A DNA stretch of 64,000 bases from Azolla caroliniana (lineage: Eukaryota; Polypodiophyta): positions 429,058 to 493,057 of the forward strand of contig JBHGNT010000027.1 in the NCBI GenBank assembly GCA_043228905.1, in the 5' to 3' direction. A program made the position numbers and the translations under genes. Positions 32,418-44,112 of the stretch are shown here, in pieces (positions within the stretch are counted from its first letter, which is position 1; each line of letters begins with the position of its first letter). The notes under the pieces are model-generated. The model was not told the DNA's origin. It worked only from the letters and a program-made list of their open reading frames with translations, and did not search any database.

Positions 32418-32883
32418 GCACGCACCTGTCTTCCCGCATTCCGTCCGCTGAGCGCAAAGCGTCGACAAAGAAAGCAGCTACCTTTTCATTATTATACTGT
32501 AATCCCAGCGCAAACAAAAAAACTGCCATGAATATCGAGAACGGAACAAGAAGCCACAACGAAATCAAGTCAAGTCTACGGAAGCTTAATCCGTTTGTTC
32601 TTCGTAAACAATTGGATACAAAGTCAGTACTAACCCATAAGGCTCTGTTTCAGATTCAAAACTAGGGTTCAGCTATGAGATTTGACTCTAGGTCACGCCT
32701 TCGGTTTGTGTTTTCCGCTTGAAACATAATATCACTCGTTGTACCGGAACGGATCCCTGAAAAGTTACTTAATCCGCTGTTAGCGTCAAAAATTGTAAAC
32801 CCCCTGAAGTTCATAAAGGAAGAGGTATAAAATATTGAAATGAAATTATACGTAGAAAACAAGGAGAAAAGAAACAAATCGCG

Positions 32884-33246
32884 TCATATATTCCAGGAAC
32901 CAAATCAGTTTCCAATAAATAAGTCAGACTTGCCTCAACCTAAATCTCCGGAACTGGACCCAAAAAAGCCACTTGGGTTTGTGATTAATCAGGTCCCGGC
33001 GATAACACTAAGGTTAGTAATCTGACTCGGCACTAAATTGACCAGATTAGCATAATAGTACGTTGAAACAATTTCCTAGTTGATTCGGAATTAAAGAGAG
33101 AAATTTAGTAATATATCAAATGATTAATTAATATCAGCCGTTACCGCGGATTCCGTCACAAAGCAGGATTGCCATTACGTGGTTAATGAACCTACAGCAA
33201 TGTTAAGATCTGTCGCAAGTCAAGAAAAGTTTCAATCAATCAACGA
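32884..33246 (+). CDS. rps13: ribosomal protein S13 (start uncertain)
   Basis: Encodes small-subunit protein S13. The frame reads YIPGTKSVSNK.VRLAST, ISGTGPKKATWVCD, DNTKVSNLT, LVDSELKRE, YIK.LINIS.YRGFRHKAGLPLRG and TYSNVKICRKS, the full order of plant S13. About ten in-frame stops need U-to-C editing, including adjacent pairs. CGA at 33244-33246 could be edited to UGA and would end the protein at about the normal length. The codon at the expected start is GCG, which cannot become AUG; initiation may lie upstream. rps11 follows on the same strand, as in the ancestral operon. Confidence 0.88.
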
Positions 33247-33440
33247 AAGAAGAATAATTCGTTTTTCATTCACAAAAATGAGAGAAGGCAAGACGCCAGG
33301 AAGAAAACGAAACCGAAGGAATAGAAATGAAGAATACAATTATGTAAAAGCAGCCTTCTGAACACTAGTAATAGTAGCCGCGCCGCTAACAGAAATGGGG
33401 AAAACACCACTAAAAGCCAAGAAAGCACCACGGTATTGCC

Positions 33441-33773
33441 CATACTTAACCAACTTTTAGTAATACTTTCATTATCATAATAAATTGCAAGGGAGATGAA
33501 AGAACAGGGTCCTCCTCAGGTTGTTCAAGAGGGTTTAAGGGTTTCCGTCGCTCGGACAAGTATGCAGCTTAAGCAACTGCGGAACGTGTCGCGTAAGCTG
33601 CCACTTAACCCGAAATTAGGTCAGTTGAAGTGAAAATAAAAGGAATTGGTCTTGTAAGAAAGGGATTTTCGCCGAAAAGTTCAAAAGAGGGAGGTCCTGT
33701 TACTATCAGAATTCACGACGTAATCCCAATGCTACATAATGGATGCTGACCCCCTAAAAAACGTCGTGTCTAA
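33441..33773 (+). CDS. rps11: ribosomal protein S11 (start uncertain)
   Basis: Encodes small-subunit protein S11. The frame reads TFSNTFIIIINCKGDE, FKGFRRSDKYAA, ATAERVA, EVKIKGIG, IHDVIPMLHNGC and ends PPKKRRV at TAA 33771. This is the S11 order with the diagnostic C-terminus. Four or more in-frame stops need U-to-C editing, one of them the Arg of HNGCRPPKKRRV. No ATG or ACG is in frame near the expected start. It lies about 200 bp after rps13. Confidence 0.88.
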
Positions 33774-34354
33774 ATACCACCATAGAGCTATTTGTCTCTA
33801 CTCACCAACGTCAGAAGGTTTGGATTGGTCCTACAGCCCAGCAGGTCATGGAAGGCTTGGCTCGAGCAAGGCGAAGGAATAAACCCGAATAGAGCAGCGA
33901 AGCGGGGAGATGGAATGGAAAAAGTCGACTCAAATTAGAATAATTGCAGTTTAGTTAATACCTTACTCGTCTATTCGTTCATCCAATTTCTCCATACGAC
34001 AAATATCCATTTTTTTTTGCCAATCGATCGAAAGAGTCGGCTCCGCGAAAGGTAGTTGCACTGCGGGGCTCACTCTGGAATTTGATCCTATGATTTAGAG
34101 CTATGTGGATGCCCTCCCTCCGCGTAGTCCCTCACCTTTCAGTTGTATATATCTATTTCTCTCCGTCTCTGCATAGCTACGGATACACGGCTTTAGCGCT
34201 TCATTCACCCAGTCTATTCTGTCAAAACTTACTTTCTTTATAATGCAAACCAACACTGGGGGAAGGTCCGATCCCTCCCCTCTATATCAATGACATGGTT
34301 CACCTCGTCGTGAGGTTACTTCCCTTTCCCATCTCTTTCTTGCTAGGAACTGCC
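33774..34354. other. intergenic between rps11 and atp1
   Basis: Nothing recognised. The last 55 bp before atp1 (34346-34400) match, inverted, 29762-29816 within R2 with few differences, so atp1 shares its upstream leader with that block. Confidence 0.5.
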
Positions 34355-34420
34355 ATGAATGCAGGAGACTGCCCTGGGTATAAAGTGCCGAGGAAAGGGA
34401 TTCGACGGAAGAGAAAGGGA

Positions 34421-34790
34421 ACGAGATTGTTTAAAGCTAGAGCAACGGAATAACCATCTACTATCTCGGAAGAAAGAATTACCAACTATCACACCAAATT
34501 GCCAGTGGATGAGATCGGTTGAGTGGTATCGGTTGGGGATGGAATTGCACGTGTTTATGGATCGAACAAGATTCAAGCAGGAGAAATGGTAGAATTCGCC
34601 AGCGGTGTGAAAGGAATGGCTTCGAATTCTGAGAATGAGAATGTAGGAATTGTTATATCCGGTAGTGATACCGCCATTAAAGAAGGAGATATGGTCAAGC
34701 GCACTGGATCTATTGTGGACGTTCTTGTAGGAAAGGCCATGCCGGGTTGTGTAGTTGATGCGTTAGGAGTACTCATTGATGGAAAAGGTG
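34421..34790 (+). CDS. atp1: ATP synthase F1 subunit alpha, exon 1 only
   Basis: Encodes the N-terminal domain of the F1 alpha subunit. The frame reads [79 protein letters not shown] and [10 protein letters not shown], then stops matching at 34790. Two in-frame stops (after RATE and DEIG) need editing. Initiation may be ACG 34421 or the in-frame ATG 34355, which adds a basic extension. The exon ends one base into the codon after DGKG, the site of the fern-specific atp1 intron (atp1i361). No other atp1 exon is in the window. Confidence 0.9.
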
Positions 34791-35410
34791 GGGCGGCCGT
34801 TAGATCATCTGCGGTCGAAAAAGGTTGCATACAGGCATGAGACTAACCAGAACCCGCGAAGGGAGGCCGAGACCATAGCATGTCGCAAAAGAAAGCACGA
34901 TTGAAGGCAAAGCGGACGAATGAAAATCATCGTGCAGCCCGGTAGTTTGGTGAAAGATGAGGCCGAAAGCAGCAAATCGGAGTCTTTTTCGGGTGACCAT
35001 GCCCTATTCGTTCGTTCGACGTGTTGCCAGATAGACGCGGATATGCTCCCTGCCTGCTATAGGCACATTATGGTCAGGCCCGATTGAGTGCCACTTCTCC
35101 CGCCCGTAAACGAAAGTTTACAGCAAGCATGAGAGCGGATTACCTATCTATTCTATTGGGGACGGAAGACTGAACGACATCCCGGCAAGCCAAGCAAAGT
35201 GGGACCTTTCAACTCTTATCTTATTATGGTCCCAACCATCCGCAGGTAAAACCGGCGAGATCTTCGGCGGGAGGAAAGCCCCGGAAAGAAGTCAGAGGGC
35301 CCATACCACCTGCCTACCCTCCTAAGGCGGAACCGGCACTTGGTGAATGCCAAGTAGAAAACGGGAAGGAGCCTATGCATTTGTCATGCCCGGAGTTCGA
35401 AACAGAATAA
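34791..35410 (+). other. 5' part of the atp1 group II intron, truncated
   Basis: Starts GGGCGGCCG. The stretch 35274-35390 is closely similar to the second rps3 intron up to about 90 nt before that intron's domain V. Just after that point the sequence switches to repeat R1, so domains V and VI are missing here. Confidence 0.75.
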
Positions 35411-35472
35411 CGAAAAGGCAAGCAAGTTTTACCTGACTTAACTGAAAAGCCTAGAAGTGTTTGTAATGCACA

Positions 35473-35546
35473 GCATCCTTAGCTCAGTCGGATAGAGCAA
35501 CAACCTTCTAAGTTGAAGGTCACAGGTTCAAGTCCTGTAGGATGCG
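35473..35546 (+). tRNA. trnR-UCU: tRNA-Arg (UCU), copy 3
   Basis: Identical to 6464-6537, anticodon UCU. Confidence 0.94.
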
Positions 35547-35880
35547 GAAAGTGCACATTAGATTATATACCTACGGAATGCTTTGCCCTTGTTCAGGGCG
35601 GGCTAGCGGGTTCTTCCTTTCAACCGAACCTGCATCATGCTTCGGTCACTTTTCGCTATATTGGTATATGGGATTACTTGCCCCTTTTCACTTCTTTTTA
35701 AACAGCCATGATTATAAAGAACCAATCTCAGATTTTTATGAAACCCTGCCTGAACTGAACTTTATCATGGCTTGCAGTCCACTTGAATAATTTGCTACTG
35801 TTCTATCAGTTTTCAAACGGATACATAGATTTTGAACATCGAAGAAAGAAAGCATATTATGCGCCGCTCTACCGTATGAA

Positions 35881-36558
35881 ATGGAAAAAGGAAAGAAAGA
35901 GTATTATTCCAAAAAGGAAAAGAAAGTCATTTTTTAAAGATTACCGAATACAAGCGCACATTCGGGCTATTAGGGACCCCCAACTCCATATTATTAAAGA
36001 TATTTATACGGATTTAGACGCGGAAGGGCTATTATTGATTTGGAAAAAACACTTTTATTCTTGAAGATTGCTTGTAATGCGATTGGATCTATCATTCGTA
36101 AGGAGGGCCATTTATTGTTGGTGAATATTGATCTTTTGTACGATGACACAATGAAAAAAATGGCGAGAAGGACCAATTAAAGTCATATCAATTCCAAATG
36201 GATTGGTGGTTTCTTAATCAATTGGGAACATATGAAACATGAAGAACGCTTTAAGTATTCATCCACGTGGCGGCATTCTAGTCTACGTTTTTTAAAGATG
36301 TAAAGATATTTCGAAGGACTGATAACATGCTAAATTTCAGATAGTTTAGTTATACCGAATGCACGTAAAGATTTCATAGCTATATTTGAAGCTAATTGAT
36401 CATGAATATTTATTGCATTCCTGGTGGATTCTACTCTCCTAGAGGGATTACATAGGTTAGTTATTTATCTCATTCTGGTAAATAATGATTCCGTGTGGTT
36501 CACAAATCCATTTTGCTAATTGGTCACGAAAATAGTCATTCATTCGAAAAAGGCTTGA
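35881..36558 (+). CDS. rps2: ribosomal protein S2, copy B
   Basis: Same 226-codon frame as 6872-7549, with the same in-frame stops, and the same shared leader upstream (35709-35869). No difference was noticed between the copies. The region 36559-37572 after it is the copy of 7550-8563 and holds no recognised gene. Confidence 0.87.
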
Positions 36559-37572
36559 GAACCCAGCAGAAAAGCCAGTAAAATAAGGAAAATTCAAAAA
36601 AGAAAAAAGAATACCCACTAGAAAGGATGCTAGTTGCTGTCTCTCACCTCTTCAGAGCGGCACCAGAAATCAAGCAAGAACCAGTATTATTCGTCACCTT
36701 ACTATGCGTCCCTTTGCCATTCTTTGCGATGGCGAAAGCGGCTCCAGATGAGAAAAAGAGCCCAGCACAGCCCTGGAATTTGGGCTTGATACACTGGGAG
36801 GTTATAAACAGTCACACCCGCAGAGAGCGGCTGGGCGGTAAGTTGGAGGGAGTTTTCTGCAACAACTTTAACTTTCGCAGCTAACAGAAATCTCCTCTGT
36901 CCTAGAAGATGACGTTAGATCAAACCTATGCTCTCAGGCGCTTCTAACGTCCTACAAAACCGAAATCAAGTCAACAACGCCGCAAGCAATTAGTGACCTC
37001 AGTTCAGCTAGCAGGAAATATGATACTGGGATAGGGTAGCAGGCACTATCGCGAGGCGCTCCCCTATCCCAATGGGACTACAGGAAAGTCCGCAATGCAA
37101 TATTGTGGAGAATGAATTAACCCCATTAAGGCAACCACGAAAGCATACCGCTTACGGTTTGATGAGTCTGATCTCGAGCGAGAATGAATTATCATTTTGT
37201 TCTGAGAATTCATCTGTTGGCTCAGCTCCTGGGGATGTAGAGGGCTAAAAGTAACAACAACTTGGTTATGGAAAATTGTCTTCAATTAAGTCATTTTTTA
37301 TCCTATACGTCGGGGCGGGGTCCGCCCCCTCCCACGCCAATTGAACCAGTTAAAGGGAAGACAAGATCGACCCTCAACCATGCTGCTTTTACGGCATGCT
37401 CTTCCTTTCTTCCTGTGCTTGTTCTCTTCAGTCTAAGCTACGTAACTCCTCCCTTCAGTCCAAACCTTCGTCCCAATTCGTAAGCCTTCGCTTGACCGCA
37501 GTCCCTCGGTAGAAATGGGTTTGGTTTTCCCATAGCCATGATCTGTAGCCATCCTTTGTCCTATTTGTCAGT

Positions 37573-37643
37573 TGCGGATAACGGGAGTCGAACCCATATC
37601 CTCTGCTTGGAAGGCAGATAATCTACCGTTAATCTATATCCGC
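37573..37643 (-). tRNA. trnG-UCC: tRNA-Gly (UCC), copy B
   Basis: Same as 8564-8634, anticodon UCC. The spacer 37644-38438 copies 8635-9429 with its TTGC and GGCCG arrays. Confidence 0.94.
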
Positions 37644-38054
37644 CTAAGTTTCGTTTCCGAAAGGAGGGGTATTATGAAGAAAGAGATCATTCCTATAATA
37701 CAAATCGGCCGAAGCGCGGGGCCTTCTATGCGCGCGCAAAGACTTTGCCCCGCTCAAGCACCTAGTAGAATGCGAGTGATGGATCATTTGTGTTCAATTC
37801 GTTTCATATACGATAATTCATGGAACGCTATCGATGAAAATTTTCTGTTCGTATCTCTCCAATTCAAGAGCAATCAAGCCAAACTGCAGAGCCACCATTC
37901 GACCCTGCCTCTACAGGTACAAAGAAGGATGTAGCGGGAAGGGAAAAGGGCCTAGAAAGAAAGTCTTATGTCCTTGCAGCAAGCAAGTCGCAGCAATGCA
38001 ATGAAGGCCTTCGCTTTGTCGTCGTCTTTCGATCTATACGTTTTTCGAACTCCA

Positions 38055-38087
<33 letters not shown>

Positions 38088-38438
38088 GCTTTAGGCTTTA
38101 GCGAGGTTCATGAAATCTCGAAGAAAGCAGCAAGCAGCTGGGGTCTTTGAATAGTTAACGTCTCACAGGTCATGAGGCGGCTCGAAAGTCAAAGAATGTA
38201 TATGATACTAACCGTACATTTTCCCTTCCCGCGCTGGTAGCTCAACTGTTAACCGCTTCATCCGCGATTGGTCTACGGTTTCAATCCCTTCATGCGCTTC
38301 ATGAAGAAGCGCTTCCTCCTCGCGCATAGCGCTTCATCCGGCCGGGCCGGGCCGGGCCGGGCCGGGCCGGCATTTACCCAACTTGGAATTAACTTCATCA
38401 AGTCAGTACAGTTAACGAAAGGACGCTGGCGCTTCCCT

Positions 38439-38660
38439 TTGAGATTCCCTCCAGCCACAGGTTCCCCTACGACTACCATGTTACGACTTCACCCCAGTCA
38501 CTGACCCAACCGTGATATGCGCCAAGAAGACCACCAATACCAAAATGGGCCACACTCAACTAGGCATGGAACACTTTAGTAATGGGTGATCTCTGGTCGA
38601 TGCTTCGGGCGAAACCAATTCCCAGGGTGTGACGGGCGGTGTGTACGGGGCCCGAGTACA

Positions 38661-38710
<50 letters not shown>

Positions 38711-39146
38711 TTCTCGAGTTGCAGAGAACAATCCGAACTGAGGCAATCTTTCTGGATTCGCTCCGCCTTACGGCCCTGCTTCCTATTGTAATTGCCATTG
38801 TAGCACGTGTGTAGCCCAGCCCATAAGGGCCATGCGGACTTGACGTCATCCTCACCTTCCTCCATAGTAGAACTACGGGCAGTCTCTTGTGAGTGCAACA
38901 TCGGCACAGAGGGAGTGTCATCAATCCTGGCTAACCGCTGACTGAACACAGATTCATGGGCAGGTACCGATGAAGCGGCTCACTTACCACCGGCTCGCTC
39001 GTCGGAACCTCAAGTTCGTCGGAAGCCAGCCCATGTTCTATGTTCCTGCTTGCCGAGGGTGAATGATGACATTGATCCTCTGGGAGCAGCATATCTTAGC
39101 AACACAAAACGAGGGTTTCGCTCGTTATAGGAGTTAACCAAAAACG

Positions 39147-39185
<39 letters not shown>

Positions 39186-39292
39186 ATGAATTTTCGTTTC
39201 ATCCCGTTAAGGACAAGCACACCGGTTCATATGTCAAGTGTTCATACGTCAAGTGTTCATATGTCAAGGGCTGGTAAGGTTTTGCGCGTTGT

Positions 39293-39325
<33 letters not shown>

Positions 39326-39445
39326 AGGCCCCCGTCAATTCCTTTGAGTTTCAGTCTTGCGACCGTACTCCCCAGGCGGAGTGTTTAACGCGTTAGCTGG
39401 GCCCCCGATCCGCGGACCAAGGACGAACACTCATCGTTTACGGCA

Positions 39446-39481
<36 letters not shown>

Positions 39482-39721
39482 AGCTTTCGCACCTCAGCGT
39501 CAGTAGAGACCCAGAAAGCTGCCTTCGCTACTTCGGCGTTCCTTCGTATATCTCCGGATTTTATCCCTACACACGAAATTCCACTCCCCTCTGTCCCACT
39601 CGAGTAAATTGGTTTTGAAAGCATTCCGCCAGTTGAGCTGGCGCCTTTGACTTTCAACCTGATTCACTGCCTACGTGCCCTTTACGCCCAGTCATTCCGA
39701 ATAACACTTGCCCCCCCCGTC

Positions 39722-39757
<36 letters not shown>

Positions 39758-39913
39758 CTTCTTCGAGTCTTGTCATAATCGCGTACTCGACGAAAGAGCT
39801 TTACAAGCGGCATTGCCCTTCCTCGCGTTAGCGACGTTTTTCACTCACTCACGCGATATTGCTGGATCGGGCTTTCGCCCATTGTCCGATATTCCCCACT
39901 GCTGCCTCCCTAC

Positions 39914-39951
<38 letters not shown>

Positions 39952-40059
39952 GTCCGAAAAGATCAGCTAAGCATCTGCGGCTTGGTCAGCCTTTACCCAA
40001 CCAACTACCTAATACTACGCAGGCTCATCAAACAGCGCTTTTTAGCTTTATCGAAAAGC

Positions 40060-40095
<36 letters not shown>

Positions 40096-40266
40096 AGCTG
40101 CTTTCGTTTCTTTGGGATTCGGCCCAAACTGTTTGGCAGATTCCCACGCGTTACGCACCCGTTCGCCACTTTGTCTTCAACTGTTCTATAGACGAAAACA
40201 ACGTTCGACTTGCATGTGTTAAGCATATCGCTAGCGTTCATTCTGAGCCAGGATCAAACTCGGTTT
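38439..40266 (-). rRNA. rrnS: small-subunit rRNA, copy B
   Basis: Same landmarks as copy A, including the (GCAA)n insert (40062-40091). It lacks one G present at about 9552 in copy A, in the 3' region between GGCCACACTCAAC and TAGGCATGG. One copy could be functional and the other diverging, or the difference is an assembly or sequencing error. Confidence 0.94.
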
Positions 40267-40548
40267 TTTGGTCAATTTCTGCCATACGAGGCAGGTTGAT
40301 GAATTCATGTGCAATATTTGAATTTTGGTGTGACTCTTGGTTGGAGAAGGCCACACCACAGTTGGTCTCTTCTCCATAAGCCGGACCGCCAACGTCAAGG
40401 CGAGATCACATTGGTCCAGTCCCCGCATAGCCAGTGGAAGGGTGAGGTGCATCCACTCAGATAGCATGGGGAGGTCGAATGACTGCGGCCACGTCAATCC
40501 GCTTCTTTTCTTTTCTTGTTGGGCCGCTAGCAATTGTCTAGCTTCTGC

Positions 40549-41530
40549 GTTTAGTTTTTTTTTTCGCTCTCGAACGGTTACGATGAACCGGTGCATATGG
40601 CCGGAGAACCAACCTTTGGTTCGAGATGGATTCGGCCTTCCCTTACGTCATGTTCATGGCCTTGCATTCCAATGATCACTGCGCTTCACTTGGCTCCAGA
40701 GAGCAAGAAGGCCTAGCTAGAACAACAATCTCAGTGACAAAATTGACCTCGGCTAGAAGGTTACGTAAGTGAATTTCAGTCGGGCCAGCAGCAGTGTTCA
40801 CATGTTCATAGATGCTCCAATGAAAAAGCATAAACATCACGAAGCCCGTCTAAAGTTTAGTTTTTTTCTTCGCTGAAAAGCAGCAGCTCTCGATACACTG
40901 GTGCATATGGCCGGAGAACCAACCTTTGGTTCGAGATGGATTCGGCCGAAGGGAGTGAGAACCGGCGTGTTGGCATTAACAATCATGCTCTCATCTTTCG
41001 AATCAGTCGTTACGGGGTCAATGAGCTAGCTCGTAGCTACGAGAGAGATTCCCTAAGAACAAGGTGGTTCTGGAATACGAGATAAAGCAACGAGGACAGT
41101 GGGAACAAGACCTTTTGGTGGTGGGACCCTGGACTGTTTAAGTGTTGGTCCCGGGGCACCTATCCTGGCGCATTCTTGCTTGCTTGCTTGCTTGCTGAAC
41201 CCGGGTTGGCGTTAGCTAACCGCCTACCAAACTTGACCTGCTTTCATCTTGGGGCCTGACCCGCTTTATTCCTCGTCGTTGAGGGCGTGCTTGCTTGCTT
41301 GCTTGCTTGCTTGCTGGGGCACTCGACCGCAATAAAGGGAGAGAAGCTTTCACGACTTCCCACGGTGTGGCCATTACTCTCAAAGGGTAAGCTGGTTTCA
41401 CCGTTATGAGCCAGTTATTGAAAAAGCGTTCGCACGCTTGTGGGGCGAAAGGCCAGAGGAGGACTCCTTTTCCCTCTTCTTGTGGTCCTTCGGACTTCAA
41501 CAAAGGAACGGCGGAGTCGTAGCTCTTTGA
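40549..41530. other. sequence 3' of the rrnL segment, possible intron
   Basis: On the minus strand the LSU sequence stops at 41531 and about 1 kb of unrelated sequence follows, with group II-like pieces (for instance AACTGGCTCATAACGGTGAAACC) but no domain V that I can find. A 47-bp unit (GGTGCATATGGCCGGAGAAC...) occurs at 40590-40639 and 40901-40949. (TTGC)n arrays lie at 41174-41196 and 41289-41315. Confidence 0.4.
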
Positions 41531-42550
41531 TTCACCCCTAGCCACGAGTCATCCCCGTATTTTGCCACATACGTGAGTTCGGTCCTCCAAGGCCTCTGTG
41601 GAGAGCTCGATTCAACCTGCTCGTGGCTAGATCAATCGGTTTCGGGTCAAATAGAAACAACGCCGAAGATTCAACCTCGTTGCGCCTACACCTAATGGCT
41701 TAAGCCGCTGTTCCCATTCACTCGCTGACCCATTATGCAAAAGGTACGCCGTTAGGGTGGAAAGTGCTAAAGCGAGAGCCGACAACGCGAAGCTTCGCTC
41801 AAGGGTTCGCGTATGCGAACATTAGTGGCTTTGCCTCCGAAAGCTACAGCGCTTTCTCAGCTTCGCGTATGCGTTCCATCGAACATTAGTGGCTTTGCCG
41901 CATTTTCTCAGCTTCGCTCTTCCGACTGATAGTTTGCATCGGATTTCAGGTTTTCTATTGCACTCCCGGCATACGGCGGGGTCTTTTCACTTTTCCCTCA
42001 CGGTACTTGTGGTACGCTATCGGTCATTGAGGAATACTTAGGCGCGGGGGTGGTCCCCCTTAGTCACGTAAAGCGATCATTATTCAAACACGGTATCCGC
42101 GTTTTGTAATGGTAATCAAACTTGCCAGGAAAGATCTACGGGGCTATCACCTTCTTTGGCCAGATCTTCCAACCTTTTCAGAATTCCTTGAGGAAGGGTT
42201 CCCACCCTTCCCTCTACTGCAAGTTCTCCCCCGCACGGGGCCAGGGAAAGCGGCCCTTCTGGGCTGGGGCCCCTTCCCTTTTCTTTGCCTAATCCGCTTT
42301 CGCTCGCCGCTACTAACGGAGTCTCAGTTGATTTCCTTTCCTTTAGCTACAATGATGTTTCAGTTCGCTAAGTTTCTCAAGTCCGAGGCAGAGCCGCAGC
42401 ACACGGCATGCCCGGCAAGCTTGGATACGGTTTCCCGATTGGAAACCCATGGATCACAGACGGTATCTCCCCATGGCCTTTCGCCTTTGGAAGCGTCCTT
42501 CCCTCTCAATGCCCAGGCATCCATCCAATGCATTCTTTTCGATGCAGTAG
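41531..42550 (-). rRNA. rrnL: large-subunit rRNA, 5' third only, copy A
   Basis: The minus strand begins near GGATGGATGCCTGGGCATTGAG and shows LSU domain I-II landmarks: GTAGCGGCGAGCGAAAGCGG, ACCGTGAGGGAAAAGTGAAA, GACCCGAAACCG.TTGATCTAGCCA, then GGAGGACCGAACTCACG and GGGGATGACTCGTGGCTAGGGGTGAA. This covers about the first 800 bacterial positions. Domains III to VI are not found in the window. The break may be an intron border, or the gene may be split or truncated. Confidence 0.9.
41805..41935. repeat. tandem duplication in rrnL variable region
   Basis: Two units of about 60 bp, each with CGAACATTAGTGGCTTTGCC followed by CTCAGCTTCGC, lie in a variable helix of domain I. Copied in R4 at 59878-60008. 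Confidence 0.75.
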
Positions 42551-42843
42551 GAGTTGAACCTACCGAACACCGTACAAAATCTTAATGAGTGTTCTGCGAT
42601 CGCCACTCAACCTGTGACTGCTTAAAACCGAGACAAAAAGAAGCCCGCATAGATTATTATACAATAATCTTCGGACGTTTGTAAAATGCGGAAGAAGCGC
42701 GGAAAGAATTGGTCGAGTACTTGGACAGAGGATTCATTGTTTCGACGAAAACGTCTACCAAATGACCCTGCATCCTCTGTTTTTTCCTTTACGCTCTTGA
42801 GTTCTCTTTCCGTGCTGTGCGATACGAAGTTTGTACAATCCGC

Positions 42844-42881
<38 letters not shown>

Positions 42882-43346
42882 AAGGGCTTCGTCCTTCCTC
42901 CTTTCTTAGCGTCTCGTTTAACTAAACACTTTAGATTTCCCTGACAAGTTCCCTAGCTCTCTCGAGCGTAAGAGTTGAGGAACAGATTTTCCGATAATGC
43001 ATGCCAGCCAGGGATTTACGCATCATTGGTATTGTGTGTTTACCGTTCTAATCTGTCTTCACATCCATAGCTTGCTTTTTTGCGTTGTCGTACGCCTTTT
43101 CATTGTTTCTGGCTGATATCAGATTCGCATCTGACCTTTAGGCAATCGCATATACGATTTGAAAGGGTCCGGGCTGTCGAACCACGTCTCCCGAAAATTA
43201 TCAGTACATATGGCAGAAAACGCTTTTCACATATCGAGGTCGGAATGGGATCGGGTGTTTCACGTCTTACAAAGATGCCCGGACGGAACGAAACGCTTGA
43301 TTAATGAACAAAAGAGTGCTAACGACAAAAGCGGCGGGCGCCGAAC

Positions 43347-43383
<37 letters not shown>

Positions 43384-43466
43384 GGAAAGTGCAAATACAG
43401 CTGGTACTTAGCCTTCGATCGCTACCAACCTCACAAGGATGTCATCAATTCGCAGGTGGTTATTAA
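42551..43466. other. upstream of rrnL, nothing recognised
   Basis: Contains T-arm-like sequence GTAGGTTCAACTCCTAC at 42547-42565, with a related piece at 47197-47215, but no full tRNA. Open frames at 42622-42925 and 43159-43470 are extended by GCAA arrays (42842-42881, 43347-43382). One plus frame at 42680-42740 (ARKELVEYLDRGF) looks like ordinary coding sequence but I cannot name it. Confidence 0.4.
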
Positions 43467-43835
43467 GTAAAAAGTGTAATATAAATGGCTACCAAACCAA
43501 AGTTCTTCTTTTGAACTTTCAAGAAGGCCTGAATATTCATGGATTATTATACGATAATCTTTAATGCGGCTCAGATTGCGGAAAGAATTGAATGCTGGAA
43601 TTTCGAAATTCCGTTGGTAAAATTCAGAAGGATCATGCAAGAAGGCAATATCATCTTCTGGCCATAATCTGCGAATCCAGCAAAGCAAAGCAAAGCAGCA
43701 CTTTTCTTTTCACTTTAAACCGAGCCGGCGGCAATCTTGATGAATCACTGGCAAGAAGATGCTTTGCACTTTTCTTTCCACTTTAAAGCAGCAATCTTTT
43801 CACTCGGAAATGGCAAAAGAGCTTGGAAGAAGAAT

Positions 43836-43906
43836 AGGCTAGGGACGGAGTCGAACCGTCATTCCAGGATTTGCAGTCCAATACATTGCCATTATGTTAC
43901 CCAGCC
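43836..43906 (-). tRNA. trnC-GCA: tRNA-Cys (GCA), copy 2
   Basis: Same as 12160-12230, anticodon GCA, in R4 copy A. Confidence 0.94.
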
Positions 43907-44112
43907 AGCAGAACGTTTTTCCCGCTTAAATGAAGAGAGGCGGGACTCTCATTTAAGGGGGGTGACCTTAGGCCACCCTTTGAAATAATCTAAAGCCTTA
44001 CAATCAATTTCTGCGATGCCATAAAATGTGAACCAACGACAACGATTTTGGGCAAAATAAGAATTAGTGATTGAAAAAGACCCGCAGCTTGCTTGTGAAG
44101 CCGACCAGCGTA

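Larger units (their letters stand above)
29441..32813. repeat. large repeat R2, copy A
   Basis: 3.37-kb direct repeat matching 48242-51613, differing by one base in an A-run (near 32760). One end abuts the 5' end of cox1 here and of cox3 in the other copy; the other end lies about 70 bp before rps13. It carries trnG-GCC and an Arg tRNA relic. Confidence 0.93.
35411..40548. repeat. large repeat R1, copy B
   Basis: Second copy of 6402-11540 in the same orientation, one base shorter within rrnS. Left flank is the atp1 intron; right flank leads into R4. Confidence 0.93.

Noticed and set aside
42543-42640. tRNA gene upstream of rrnL
   Set aside because: A good T-arm is present, but the 5' acceptor has an extra base and the D-arm is missing; the related piece near 47200 lacks the 5' half entirely.
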